In this document: piece after piece, positions 45,315 through 54,465 of the stretch | Layout: each line of letters opens with the position of its first letter | Numbering within the stretch: the first letter of the stretch is position 1 | Source: RYN-230 sp963723595 | GTDB taxonomy: Bacteria > Actinomycetota > Actinomycetes > Streptosporangiales > Streptosporangiaceae | Direction of reading: 5' to 3' | Assembly: GCA_963723595.1 (NCBI GenBank) | Contig: CAVRRQ010000006.1 | Span: 868,001-932,000 of the forward strand | DNA length: 64,000 bases | Made by a program: the position numbers and the translations under genes | Notes under the pieces: generated by a model | Database searches by the model: none | What the model was told of the DNA's origin: nothing | The model's input: only the letters and a program-made list of their open reading frames with translations

Positions 45315-45980
45315 ATGCCACAGCCACGAAAAAACCCGTCGGCGCGACTCGATCCGCGCAAGCCCCTGGTCTTCAGCACCCTCGACCTCGGCCGCAGCCC
45401 CGGATCGGAGTACTCGCAGCAGCGCACTGTCCCGGCTCCCGCGTACGTGGAGGCCGGGCTGGTCGGCGTGGCCGAGGGCAGCGACGTGGAGCTCGACGTC
45501 CGGATGGAGGCGGTGTCGGAGGGAGTGCTCGTCACGGCCACGGCCCGGGCCCAGGTGACCGGGGAGTGCGCCCGGTGCCTGGAGCCGGTCAGCGAGCCGG
45601 TGGAGGTCCGGGCCCAGGAATTGTTCGCCTATTCCGCGGACGACGGCCAGGCCGACGCCGAAGGGTACTCTCTCCTGGGGGACCTGCTCGATTTCGAGCC
45701 GGTCCTGCACGACGCGCTCGTACTCGCGCTGCCCCTGGCCCCGCTCTGCCAGGACGATTGCCCGGGGCTGTGCGTGGAGTGCGGCGTTCCGCTCGCCCAG
45801 GCCGGGCCCGACCACGGGCACGGCCCGGCCATCGATCCGCGGTGGGCCAGCCTGCAGGAGGCTGCCTCACGGCTCGGTGGTTCTGGGGCAGGCGGATCCG
45901 GGCCAGGATCCGGGCCAGATGAAACGCACATGAACGGGAACGGCCGCCGGAAACCCTCCGCGGGCGAACCGGACGACTGA
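45315..45980 (+). CDS. YceD/DUF177 family protein
   Basis: 221-residue protein of the family that always precedes rpmF and is linked to 23S rRNA levels. LDPRKPLVFSTLDLGRSPGSE, TGECARCLEPV (first Cys pair), DLLDFEPVLHDALVLALPLAPLCQDDCPGLCVECG (second Cys cluster). A 40-residue Gly/Ser tail follows. ATG 45315 chosen because LDPRKPLV normally lies close to the start. Operon with rpmF, 25 bp downstream. Confidence 0.93.
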   Translation: MPQPRKNPSARLDPRKPLVFSTLDLGRSPGSEYSQQRTVPAPAYVEAGLVGVAEGSDVELDVRMEAVSEGVLVTATARAQVTGECARCLEPVSEPVEVRAQELFAYSADDGQADAEGYSLLGDLLDFEPVLHDALVLALPLAPLCQDDCPGLCVECGVPLAQAGPDHGHGPAIDPRWASLQEAASRLGGSGAGGSGPGSGPDETHMNGNGRRKPSAGEPDD

Positions 45981-46005
45981 GTTCAGAACCGTAAGGAGAG
46001 TTAAC

Positions 46006-46182
46006 GTGGCTGTTCCCAAGCGGCGGATGTCACGCAGCAACACGAGGTCCCGCCGGTCGCAGTGGAAGACGTCGGCGCCGGCCCTGGTGAGCTGCCCGCA
46101 GTGCCGGAGCCCCAAGCTCCCGCACACGGCCTGCCCGACGTGCGGAACCTACAACCGTCGTCAGGTGATCACTCCAACCTGA
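46006..46182 (+). CDS. rpmF: 50S ribosomal protein L32
   Basis: 58-residue zinc-ribbon ribosomal protein: VAVPKRRMSRSNTRSRRSQW at the start, CPQC and CPTC as zinc pairs, GTYNRRQVI near the end. GTG 46006 is preceded by AAGGAGAG. Between yceD and rnc as usual. Confidence 0.97.
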   Translation: MAVPKRRMSRSNTRSRRSQWKTSAPALVSCPQCRSPKLPHTACPTCGTYNRRQVITPT

Positions 46183-46201
46183 TGCGCTGAAAGGGCACGG
46201 C

Positions 46202-47262
46202 GTGAGAGGCGGGTCAAACGGCGGCGCGGCAGCCGAACCGGACGGTTCGGAGCTGCTGCGGGCGATAGACACCGGGCTGAGCCCGGAGTTGCTGGAGCGC
46301 GCTCTCACGCACCGGTCCTACGCATACGAGAACGGCGGGCTGCCCACCAACGAGCGGCTCGAGTTCCTGGGGGACGCCGTCCTCGGCCTGATCGTGACGG
46401 ACACCCTGTTCCGTCAGTACCCCGATCTCCCCGAGGGCCAGCTGGCCAAGCTGCGGGCGGCCGTGGTCCAGATGCGGGCGCTCGCCGACGTGGCCCGCGC
46501 CCTCCGGCTCGGCTCCTACGTGCGGCTCGGCCGCGGCGAAGAGGGCACGGGCGGCCGCGACAAGTCCTCGATCCTGGCCGACACGCTCGAGGCCCTGATC
46601 GGCGCGGTGTACTTCGAGTGCGGCCTGACCGCCGCGGACCGCCTGGTGCACCGGCTCTTCGACCCGGTCATCGACCGTTCCGCGGGGCTCGGCGCCGGGC
46701 TGGACTGGAAGACCTCGCTCCAGGAACTCACCGCCTCCGGCTTCCTCGGGCGTGCCCGAGTATCACGTCGAGGAGAGCGGCCCGGACCACCAGAAGTTCT
46801 TCCGCGCGTCGGTCCGGGTGGCGGGCCGGACGTACGGGTCCGGATCGGGGCGCTCGAAGAAGGAAGCTGAGCAGCAGGCGGCCGAGGCGGCCTGGAAAGA
46901 GATCAGCAACGGAACCGGCAGCGGCGCGGACGCCGCGCTGCGGCAGCGCGGCCGGCGAGCGAGCGGCGGTCGGCGAGACGGTGCGCGGCCGGGAACGGTG
47001 CCGGTCGGCCGGCGGCGGTGTCGCGGTGAGCGGTGGCCCGGCGGTGAGCGGTGGCCCGGCGGCCAGCGGTGGTCCGGGCCCGCTCGCGAATGGCGCTCAC
47101 CCGGCAGCGGGCGACGCGGGGGCCGCCGCCTCAGCGCCCGGGAACGTTGCAGCCGGTCCCGGGGCGGGCACTGCGCCCGTGGTGCCGCCCCAGTCCCCCA
47201 GTCCCCCCAGCTCCCCCGTCCCGCCCACGGCTGAGGGCGGCGCCGAGCCCGCCGGCGACTGA
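46202..47262 (+). CDS. rnc: Ribonuclease III with long low-complexity tail, frameshifted
   Basis: Double-strand RNA endonuclease. GTG 46202; RNase III signature NERLEFLGDAVLGLIVTD near residue 51 and DKSSILADTLEALIGAVY with the second acidic pair. A break near 46750 leads to PEYHVEESGPDHQKFFRASV and SKKEAEQQAAEAAWKEI, the dsRNA-binding domain. After it, the frame that ends at 47262, just before mutM, encodes an Ala/Gly/Pro tail with an 18-bp tandem repeat (47023-47076, VSGGPA units), implying a second indel near 46920. The tail of over 100 residues is much longer than standard RNase III. Confidence 0.88.
47023..47076 (+). repeat. Three 18-bp repeats in the rnc tail
   Basis: GCGGTGAGCGGTGGCCCG at 47023 and 47041 are identical; a third copy at 47059 has three changes. 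In the favoured frame they encode AVSGGP-type units. Confidence 0.8.
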
Positions 47263-47265
47263 CCG

Positions 47266-48123
47266 GTGCCGGAACTCCCCGAGGTCGAAACCGTCCGCAG
47301 CGGCCTCGACAAGCATGTGGTCGGGCGGACCATCGACACCGTCGAGGTGCTGCACCCCCGGGCCGTGCGGCGCCATCTGGCGGGCCCGGCCGATTTCGAG
47401 GCGGTGCTGCGCGGCCGGACGTTCACCGGCGCCCGCCGACGGGGCAAGTACCTGTGGCTGCCGGTCGGCGAGGACGCCCTGCTCGCCCATCTGGGCATGA
47501 GCGGGCAGCTGCTGGTCGGCGATCCGGGCCGTCCCGTATCCGGGCACGTCCGGGCCCGGTTCACGTTCACCGACCAGGGGCCCGACCTGCGTTTCACCGA
47601 CCAGCGGACGTTCGGTCACCTGGTCTGGGCCAGCGGCGGCGCGGAACTGCCGCCGCTGATCGCGCACATCGCGCCGGACCCGTTCGAGCCCGCCTTCGAT
47701 GACGGCGTGTTCATCGCCCGGCTGCGCGCGCGGCGCACCGGCCTCAAGCGTGCCCTGCTCGACCAGTCCCTGGTCAGCGGGATCGGCAACATCTACGCCG
47801 ACGAGGCCCTGTGGCGGGCCCGGCTGCACTGGGCCCGGGCCACCGACACGCTCAGCCGGGCTGAGGCGGCCCGGGTCCTCACCGCGGTCCGCGACGTCCT
47901 GGCCGACGCCCTGCGGGCCGGCGGCACCTCGTTCGACAGCCTGTACGTGAACGTCAACGGGGAAAGCGGCTACTTTTCGCGGTCACTGTGCGTATACGGG
48001 CAGGAGGATCAGCCCTGTCCTCGGTGCGGTACACCTATCCGCCGCGATCCGTTCATGAATCGATCTGCCTATAGCTGCCCGCGGATGCCAGCCGCAACCG
48101 CGCTCTCGGCGGTATCATCGTGA
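47266..48123 (+). CDS. mutM: Formamidopyrimidine-DNA glycosylase; zinc-finger end disrupted
   Basis: Base-excision repair enzyme removing 8-oxoguanine. It starts with GTG, giving PELPEVETVRSGL with the catalytic N-terminal Pro2 and Glu3. K58-type lysine in RRRGKYLWL, H2TH region SLVSGIGNIYADEALWRA. The zinc finger begins CPRCGTPIRRDPFMNRSAYSC, but the last cysteine is missing: CPRM is read where CPRC is expected. Removing one A in CGGATGCCAG restores CPRCQP, with a stop near 48144. So the last 15 residues as read are probably wrong. Confidence 0.93.
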   Translation: MPELPEVETVRSGLDKHVVGRTIDTVEVLHPRAVRRHLAGPADFEAVLRGRTFTGARRRGKYLWLPVGEDALLAHLGMSGQLLVGDPGRPVSGHVRARFTFTDQGPDLRFTDQRTFGHLVWASGGAELPPLIAHIAPDPFEPAFDDGVFIARLRARRTGLKRALLDQSLVSGIGNIYADEALWRARLHWARATDTLSRAEAARVLTAVRDVLADALRAGGTSFDSLYVNVNGESGYFSRSLCVYGQEDQPCPRCGTPIRRDPFMNRSAYSCPRMPAATALSAVSS

Positions 48124-48252
48124 CCTGCACGATCGCTCAACTTGACCGGATACTCGCGGGGTGGGACCCTAGTGGTGTCACCCGCGCGCGCACTCTCGCG
48201 ATTCTTCGCTTGTGCGCCCACTCTGGTCACTCAGTGTGGAGGACCCATTACA

Positions 48253-48450
48253 ATGGCGAAGGCTCTACTCGGCCACGTCGGCGGGCCAGATCCCCGCATC
48301 GTCTCTGAGATGCGCCGCCTTCAGCAGCGAGTACGCGACCTGGAGGCTGAACTTGTCAGGCTCCAGGACATGAACGACGCGCTGGCTGCGGAAGTCGGAC
48401 CAGAAGAATTGCTCGTTGCTGATCGGGAGCGCGAGCCGGCCCTCACCTGA
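48253..48450 (+). CDS. 65-residue coiled-coil protein
   Basis: Small acidic protein: MAKALLGHVGGPDPRIVSEM followed by a heptad-rich helix (RRLQQRVRDLEAELVRLQDM...) of about 30 residues. I recognise the GHVGGPDPR start from conserved unnamed actinobacterial proteins. ATG 48253 is clear. It stands between mutM and smc and is followed by a hairpin terminator. Coiled coil suggests oligomer or adaptor; no function known. Confidence 0.8.
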   Translation: MAKALLGHVGGPDPRIVSEMRRLQQRVRDLEAELVRLQDMNDALAAEVGPEELLVADREREPALT

Positions 48451-48475
48451 GGTGCCGCTGTAGTCACCACGAACC

Positions 48476-48495
48476 AGGGACGCCCCGGCGTCCCT
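48476..48495 (+). terminator. Hairpin terminator before smc
   Basis: AGGGACGCC (48476-48484) and GGCGTCCCT (48487-48495) are exact complements with a two-base loop, followed at about 48515-48535 by a T-rich stretch, 26 bp after the coiled-coil gene. Confidence 0.75.
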
Positions 48496-48902
48496 ATTCG
48501 TTGTCACGCTGGTAAAGTTTTGGCGTTTTTACGGTAATTACTTCGCCGTCCTGGCGGTTCGATGGCCTGGCGGCCTCCGTAGTGATGCGGCGTTTCCTGC
48601 AAATGGTGGATATCGCGCTGCCCTGCGGCGGCCGTCCCCGTCTGCCTGCGCGCCGCCTCGATCAGCCTGGCTGTTGCAGCCCGGCCGGCCTGGCGGTCCC
48701 GGCCGTCTCGCCGGCGGCCCGGGGCGGGAATCCGGGCCCGCCCCGGACCTGCGGGGTTACCGCGAATCCCCGGGAACGTCGGCTCCTCACGGTAAGGTGC
48801 GGACAGTTGGCGTGCCGGAGCACGGCGGTGCACCGGGGTGCGCCACGCAGGGACAGTAGCGACGTACCCAGAGGGAGTGCCAGAGGGGAGGGGAGCCGGC
48901 AG
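48496..48902. other. Intergenic region upstream of smc
   Basis: About 400 bp. An open frame extends upstream of smc through it, but its residues are Pro/Gly/Arg low-complexity and unlike SMC. A T-rich segment near 48515-48545 probably belongs to the terminator; the smc promoter should lie in the right half. Confidence 0.5.
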
Positions 48903-51900
48903 GTGTACCTGAAGACCCTCACCCTGCGCGGCTTCAAATCGTTCGCTTCCGCCACCACCCTCCGCTTCGAGCCCGGTATCACCTGCATCGTCGGCCCCAA
49001 CGGATCAGGCAAGTCCAACGTGGTGGACGCGTTCTCGTGGGTCATGGGCGAGCAGGGAGTCAAGACCCTGCGCGGCGGCAAGATGGAGGACGTCGTCTTC
49101 GCCGGGACCGCGTCGCGCCCCCCGCTGGGCCGGGCCGAGGTCACCCTCACCATCGACAACAGCGACGGCGCCCTGCCCATCGAGTACGCCGAGGTGACGA
49201 TCAGCCGCCTGCTGTTCCGGTCCGGCCAGAGCGAGTACTCGATCAACGGTGACCACTGCCGCCTCCTCGACGTGCAGGAGCTGCTGTCCGATTCGGGCCT
49301 GGGCCGGGAGATGCACGTCATCGTCGGCCAGGGCCAGCTGGACCAGGTGCTGCACGCCGGGCCGGAGGCCCGCCGGGCGCTGATCGAGGAAGCGGCCGGG
49401 GTGCTCAAGCACCGCCGCCGCAAAGAGAAGGCGCTGCGCAAGCTCGAGGCGATGCAGGCCAACCTGACCCGGCTGGTGGACCTGACCGCGGAGCTGAAGC
49501 GCCGCCTCAAGCCGCTCGGCCGCCAGGCGGCCATCGCCCGGCGGGCCGCCGTCATCCAGGCCGACCTGCGGGACGCGCGTCTCCGGCTGCTCGCCGACGA
49601 CTACGTGACCGGGGCCGCCGAGCTGGAGCGTGACCAGACCGATGAGGCGGCCGCGCTGGCCCGCCGCGCCGAACTGGAGCGCGTGCTGACCCAGGCACGG
49701 CAGCGGGAGGCCGAGCTGGACAGCGACGAGCAGCAGCACGCTCCGCGCCTCGCCGCGGCGCAGGAAGCCTGGTTCGCGCTGTCCGCGCTCTCCGAACGCC
49801 TCCGCGGGGCGGCCAGCCTGGCCCAGGAGCGGCACAGCCACCTGGTGGCCCAGCCGGACGCGCCGCGCCCGGGGCGCGACCCGCAGGAACTGGAGCTGGA
49901 GGCGGAGACCCTCCGCGAGCAGGAAGCCGTGCTCGGCGAGCGGCTGGAAACGGCCCAGGAGCAGCTCTCCACCGCCACCGCCCAGCGCGCCGCGGCCGAG
50001 TTTGCCCTGGCCGGGGAAGAGCGGCGGCTCGCGGCCAGCGCCCGCGCCGACGCCGTGCGGGCCGAGCGCCTGTCCCGGCTGCGCGCCCAGGTGGGAGCCG
50101 CGCGGAGCAAAGCGTCCGCCGCGCAGGAGGAAGCCGGGCGGCTGGCCGACGCGGTCGAGCAGGCCCGCAGCCGGGCTGAGCAGGCCCAGCAGGAATACGA
50201 AGAGCTGCAGGAACTGTGCGCCGGCCGGGACGACGACCGGGCCGGGCAGGCCGGAGAGCACGAACGGGCCACCGCCCAGCTGGCCGAGGCCTCCGCGCTG
50301 GTCACGGAGCGGCGCGCCGCCGAGCGTGAGTCCAGCGGCCAGCGGGCCGCCCTGCAGGCCCGGGTTCAGGCGTTGCGGGAAGGCGTGCACGCGCTGCGCA
50401 CCGGCAAGGACGCCTCGGGGATGCTGCTGGCCGATCCGGAGAAGTACCCGGGTGTGCTAGGCGGGGTCGCAGCGCTGGTGAGCGTGGACGCCGGGGCCCA
50501 GGAAGCCATCGCGGCCGCGCTGGGCGGCGCGGCGGACTCCGTGGCCGTCACCGGCCTCGACGCCGCGGTGGCCATCCTGGAGGCGCTCAAGAACGAGGAC
50601 GTGGGCAGCGCCGGCCTGATGATCGCTTCCGGCTCGCCCGGCGATGCGGCGACCCCCGCGGGCGGCGGGCTGCCGCCGGGTATCGAGCTGCCGGAGGGCG
50701 CCCAGCCCGCCCTGGCGCTGGTACGGGCCCCGGACGGGCTGGCCCCCGCCCTGGCCGGGCTGCTGGCGGGCATCGTCGTGGCCACCGACCTGGCCCAGGC
50801 CCGGGAACTGGTCGGTGCGCACCCCTCGCTGCGGGTGGTCACCCGCCAGGGCGATGTGCTCGGCGCGCACTGGGCCTCGGGCGGCTCGGCCCGGCCCGCC
50901 AGCGAGTTCACCCTGCGCAGCGTGGCCGATGAGGCGGCGGCCGGGCTGGAGGCCGTGGACGAACGCTGCGAGCAGGCCGCCGGGCAGCTCGCGCTGGCCG
51001 TGGAGGCCGAGGACCAGGCCCGGCAGGCCGTGGCCAAGGCCCAGGCGGCGCTCCGCGAAGTGGACGCGGCGGCCGCGGAGGTCTCCGGCAGGCTCGGCCG
51101 GCTCTCGGGGGCGGCCCGGGCCGCCCGCGACGAGGCGCAGCGGCTCGAGGCCGCCATCGAAAAGGCCCACCAGGCCCACGAGAGCAGCCAGGCCTGGGTC
51201 GCGGAACTCGAGGCGGGCCTGGCCGAGGCCGAAGCGGGCCAGGACGCGGCCGGGCAGGACGCGGGTGTCCAGCCCCGGTCTCAGACTGGCGAGGACGGCG
51301 GCCCGCAGGACGAGGCGGAGGCCGCCGCTGACCGGGACGCCCTGGCCGCGCAGGTGACGGCCGGGCGGAACGCCGAGATGGAAGCGCGGCTAGAGGTCAG
51401 GACCGCCGAGGAACGGCTCCGGGCCATCGCGGGCCGGGCCGACGCGCTGGTCGCCTCGGCCGCAGCGGAGCGGCAGGCCGCGCAGCGCGCCGCGGCCCGG
51501 CGGATCCAGCGTGAGCGGCAGGCCGTGGTCGCCCGGGCGGTAGCCGACGGCGCCGCCTACGCCCTGGCCCGGCTGGCCGGCTCGCTGGCCGCGGCCAGCG
51601 AGCAGCGGCAGGCGGCCGAGCAGGCCAGCAAGGGCCGGGCGGTGGCGCTGAAGGAAGTGCGCGTCCAGGTCCGTGACCTCGCCGCCGAGTTCGACCGCGT
51701 GGTGGACGCCGCGCACGGCACCGAGATGGCCCGGACCGAGCACCGGATGCGGCTGGAGCAGCTGGCCGCCCGGGCGGCCGAGGAGTTCGCGGTCTCGGCC
51801 GAAGAACTGATCGCCGAGTACGGCCCGCACCGTGCCGGTCCCTGTTATCAGCCCCGACTCCCCGGCCAGCAGCCCGGCACCCGCCGCTGAGAGCCCCGCA

Positions 51901-52707
51901 GGCGCCGGCCTGGCCGGCGACTTCACGGACGGCCCGCTGGCCGCGCAGGAGGCCGCTGAGGGCGCCAGCAACGGGAGCCTCCTGGCGCCGCGCCCGCCGC
52001 GCCCAGCGAGGAACAGCAGGTCCTGACCGGGACGATTCCTTACGTCCGGGCCGAGCAGGAGCGCCGGGCTGCCGCGCGCCCAGCGCCAGCTCGACCAGCT
52101 CGGCAAGGTCAACCCGCTCGCCCTGGAGGAGTTCGCGGCCCTGGAGGAGCGGCACGCGTTCCTGGCCACCCAGCTCGAGGACCTCAAGAAGACCCGCCGG
52201 GACCTGCTGATCGTGGTCAAGGAGGTGGACGACCGGGTCCTGGAGGTGTTCGCCTCGGCCTTCGAGGACACCGCCCGGGAGTTCGAAGGAATCTTCTCCC
52301 GGCTGTTCCCCGGCGGTGAGGGCCGCCTGATCCTCACCGAGCCCGACGACATGCTGGCCACCGGGATCGACTTCGAGGCGAGGCCGCCGGGCAAGAAGGT
52401 CAAGCGGATGTCGCTGCTGTCCGGCGGCGAGCGGTCGCTGACCGCGATCGCGTTCCTGCTGGCCATCTTCAAGGCCCGGCCCTCCCCGTTCTACGTGCTC
52501 GACGAGGTCGAGGCCGCGCTCGACGACACGAACATGCAGCGCCTGCTGCACATTTTCGAGGAGCTGCGGTCGGTGTCCCAGCTCCTGATCATCACCCACC
52601 AGAAGCGGACCATGGAGATCGCCGACGCGCTGTACGGGATCAGCATGCGCGGCGACGGCGTCTCGGCCGTGGTCAGCCAGCGGCTCCGGGAGCGCGAGAC
52701 CGCCTGA
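48903..52707 (+). CDS. smc: Chromosome segregation ATPase SMC, C-terminal part frameshifted
   Basis: Condensin ATPase. GTG 48903 after GAGGGGAG: MYLKTLTLRGFKSFA, Walker A GPNGSGKSN, then a coiled coil from about residue 170; hinge about 500-670 (DPEKYPGVLGGVAALVSVD); second coiled coil to 960. The first frame stops at 51890 but VPVPVISPDSP begins in the next frame at 51832, so a shift lies there; further shifts near 52000 and 52080 lead to QLDQLGKVNPLALEEFAALEERH and the C-terminal head with LLSGGERSLTAIAFLLAIF (signature) and FYVLDEVEAALDD (Walker B). Restored length about 1,270. Confidence 0.93.
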
Positions 52708-52891
52708 TCCGGCCGTCTCGGGCCGGGGCGTGGGCGCGGCCGGCGTGCTTCGGGGCCGCGCCGGCCGGGTAAGCAGAGGGCGGGTAAGCACGGGGCGGAT
52801 GGTACGGGCGGGCAGCACGGGGCGGGGCTCCCCGTGACCCCGGCAGTGGCCGGGCAACGCACGCTGAGGCGTCTGCCAGACTGGGGCCGTT

Positions 52892-54046
52892 ATGGAACTT
52901 GTGATCATTCTCATCGCCATCGCCGTCGTGGTGGTCGCCGGGCTGGGGACCACGTTCCTGGTCCTCCCGCGCCGCCGCCGGGTTAGCGCGCCGCCCAGGC
53001 CGCCCGTGTCCGGGTCACAGGCCCGGCCGGCCGAAGCTCCTCCGGCCGAGGAGGAACGCGGCCCGCCGGTGGAGACGCTTCCGCGCGCGCCCGAGCCGAC
53101 GCTGCGCGAGCCGGCCCCGGCCCCGCTGCGCGGCCGCCTGACCCGGCTGCGCGGGAGGCTGGCCGCCTCTCGCGGCGGGTTCGGCTCCGCCCTGCTCAAC
53201 CTGCTCTCCCGTGACGCCCTGGACGACCAGGCCTGGGAGGACATCGAGGACACGCTGATCACGGCGGACATGGGTGTCACGCCGGCCCGCCAGATCACCG
53301 AGGAACTCCGGACCCAGGTGAAGGTGAGCGGCACCCGCGACCCGGACCAGGTGCGCACGATGCTGCGCACCGAGCTCATCCGCCAGATCGGGCCGGAAAT
53401 GGACCGGACCCTGCACACCGGCTCACACGGCGACCGGCCCTCGATCATGCTCATCGTGGGGGTCAACGGGACCGGCAAGACCACGGTCGCCGGGAAGCTC
53501 GCCCGTGCGCTCGTGGGGGAAGGCCAGACGGTGGTGCTCGGCGCCGCCGATACCTTCCGGGCCGCCGCCGCCGACCAGCTCCAGACCTGGGCCGAACGGA
53601 CCGGCGCCCAGGTGGTGCGGTCCGACCGCGACGAAGCCGACCCGGCCAGCGTGGCGTTCGAGGCGGTCCGGGTCGGCATCGACGAGCGGGCGAGCACCGT
53701 CATCGTGGACACCGCCGGGCGGCTGCACACCAAGACCGGCCTCATGGACGAGCTCGGCAAGATCAAGCGGGTCATCGAGAAGCGGGCCACCGTGGATGAG
53801 GTCCTGCTCGTCCTGGACGCCACCACCGGGCAGAACGGCCTCCGCCAGGCGCGGGTGTTCGCCGAGGCGGTGGACGTGACCGGGATCGTCCTGACCAAGC
53901 TCGACGGGACGGCCAAGGGCGGCATCGTCATCGCGGTCCAGCGGGAACTGGGGGTTCCCGTCAAGCTGGTCGGGCTCGGTGAGGGCCCCGATGACCTGGC
54001 GCCGTTCGAGCCCGAGGCGTTCGTCGACGCCATCATCGGCAGCTGA
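52892..54046 (+). CDS. ftsY: Signal recognition particle receptor FtsY
   Basis: 384-residue SRP receptor GTPase. Residues 1-25 form a membrane anchor (LVIILIAIAVVVVAGLG), then a Pro/Glu-rich linker to about 75. The NG domain follows: four-helix N region (LNLLSRDALDDQAWEDIEDTLI), G1 GVNGTGKTTVAGKLA, DTFRAAAADQL, DTAGRLHTKTGLMDEL, TKLDGTAKGG and the closing GLGEGPDDLAPFEPEAFV. Intact. Long hairpin downstream ends the transcription unit. Confidence 0.97.
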   Translation: MELVIILIAIAVVVVAGLGTTFLVLPRRRRVSAPPRPPVSGSQARPAEAPPAEEERGPPVETLPRAPEPTLREPAPAPLRGRLTRLRGRLAASRGGFGSALLNLLSRDALDDQAWEDIEDTLITADMGVTPARQITEELRTQVKVSGTRDPDQVRTMLRTELIRQIGPEMDRTLHTGSHGDRPSIMLIVGVNGTGKTTVAGKLARALVGEGQTVVLGAADTFRAAAADQLQTWAERTGAQVVRSDRDEADPASVAFEAVRVGIDERASTVIVDTAGRLHTKTGLMDELGKIKRVIEKRATVDEVLLVLDATTGQNGLRQARVFAEAVDVTGIVLTKLDGTAKGGIVIAVQRELGVPVKLVGLGEGPDDLAPFEPEAFVDAIIGS

Positions 54047-54082
54047 GGACGGCCCGTCTGCCGCGGGCGGCTCCGGGGTAGC

Positions 54083-54134
54083 GGGACGGTCACCGGGTCG
54101 TGGCCTGTTAAGGCCGCGACCCGGTGACCGTCCC
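54083..54134 (+). terminator. 24-bp hairpin after ftsY
   Basis: Arms 54083-54106 and 54111-54134 pair with a single mismatch and a GTTA loop. It begins 37 bp after the ftsY stop and separates the ftsY unit from the nitric oxide genes. Confidence 0.85.
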
Positions 54135-54465
54135 CGTAGCCTGGCCTCCGCACCGCGTCCGCCCACTGGGCGCTCTGTGGCCTTCCGCGCGGCCCTCGGC
54201 CCGTGAGCGGACAACCCGGGACCACCTCCGGGGCCGGCGCGCGCGCCCCCGCCCGCGTTGGGCGCAGGTGCGGTCCTCGTGATGGGGGGCTTATGCGCTA
54301 ATTGCCGGAATCAGTTGTCACCAGATTGGCATATTTTCGGCCGATCCTGACCTGACTAATATTCTAAATACATTAGTAGAAGGGCACGCGGTGGTCGCAC
54401 ATGTTTGTGTGACTTAGTTGTGGTCACGGTGCGCATGTGGCAAACTGCCCAGCGTGGCGATTCTG
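54135..54465 (+). other. Regulatory space before the globin-nos unit
   Basis: About 330 bp without a gene. Its right half (54290-54420) is markedly AT-rich against the surrounding 70+% GC, and holds the palindrome at 54355-54377. This is where the promoter of the globin-nos unit must lie. Confidence 0.6.
54355..54377 (+). promoter_or_regulatory. AT-rich 23-bp palindrome upstream of the globin gene
   Basis: ACTAAT and ATTAGT flank an 11-nt centre. Viewed as 11-1-11, eight of eleven positions are symmetric, the geometry of NsrR-type nitric-oxide-responsive operators, though the bases differ from the published NsrR consensus. It lies about 90 bp upstream of the globin-reductase start. Confidence 0.5.

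Noticed and set aside
48582..48902. In-frame upstream extension of smc by 107 residues
   Set aside because: Low-complexity Pro/Gly/Arg sequence; SMC always starts at YLKTLTLRGFKSF and GTG 48903 has a clear ribosome site.
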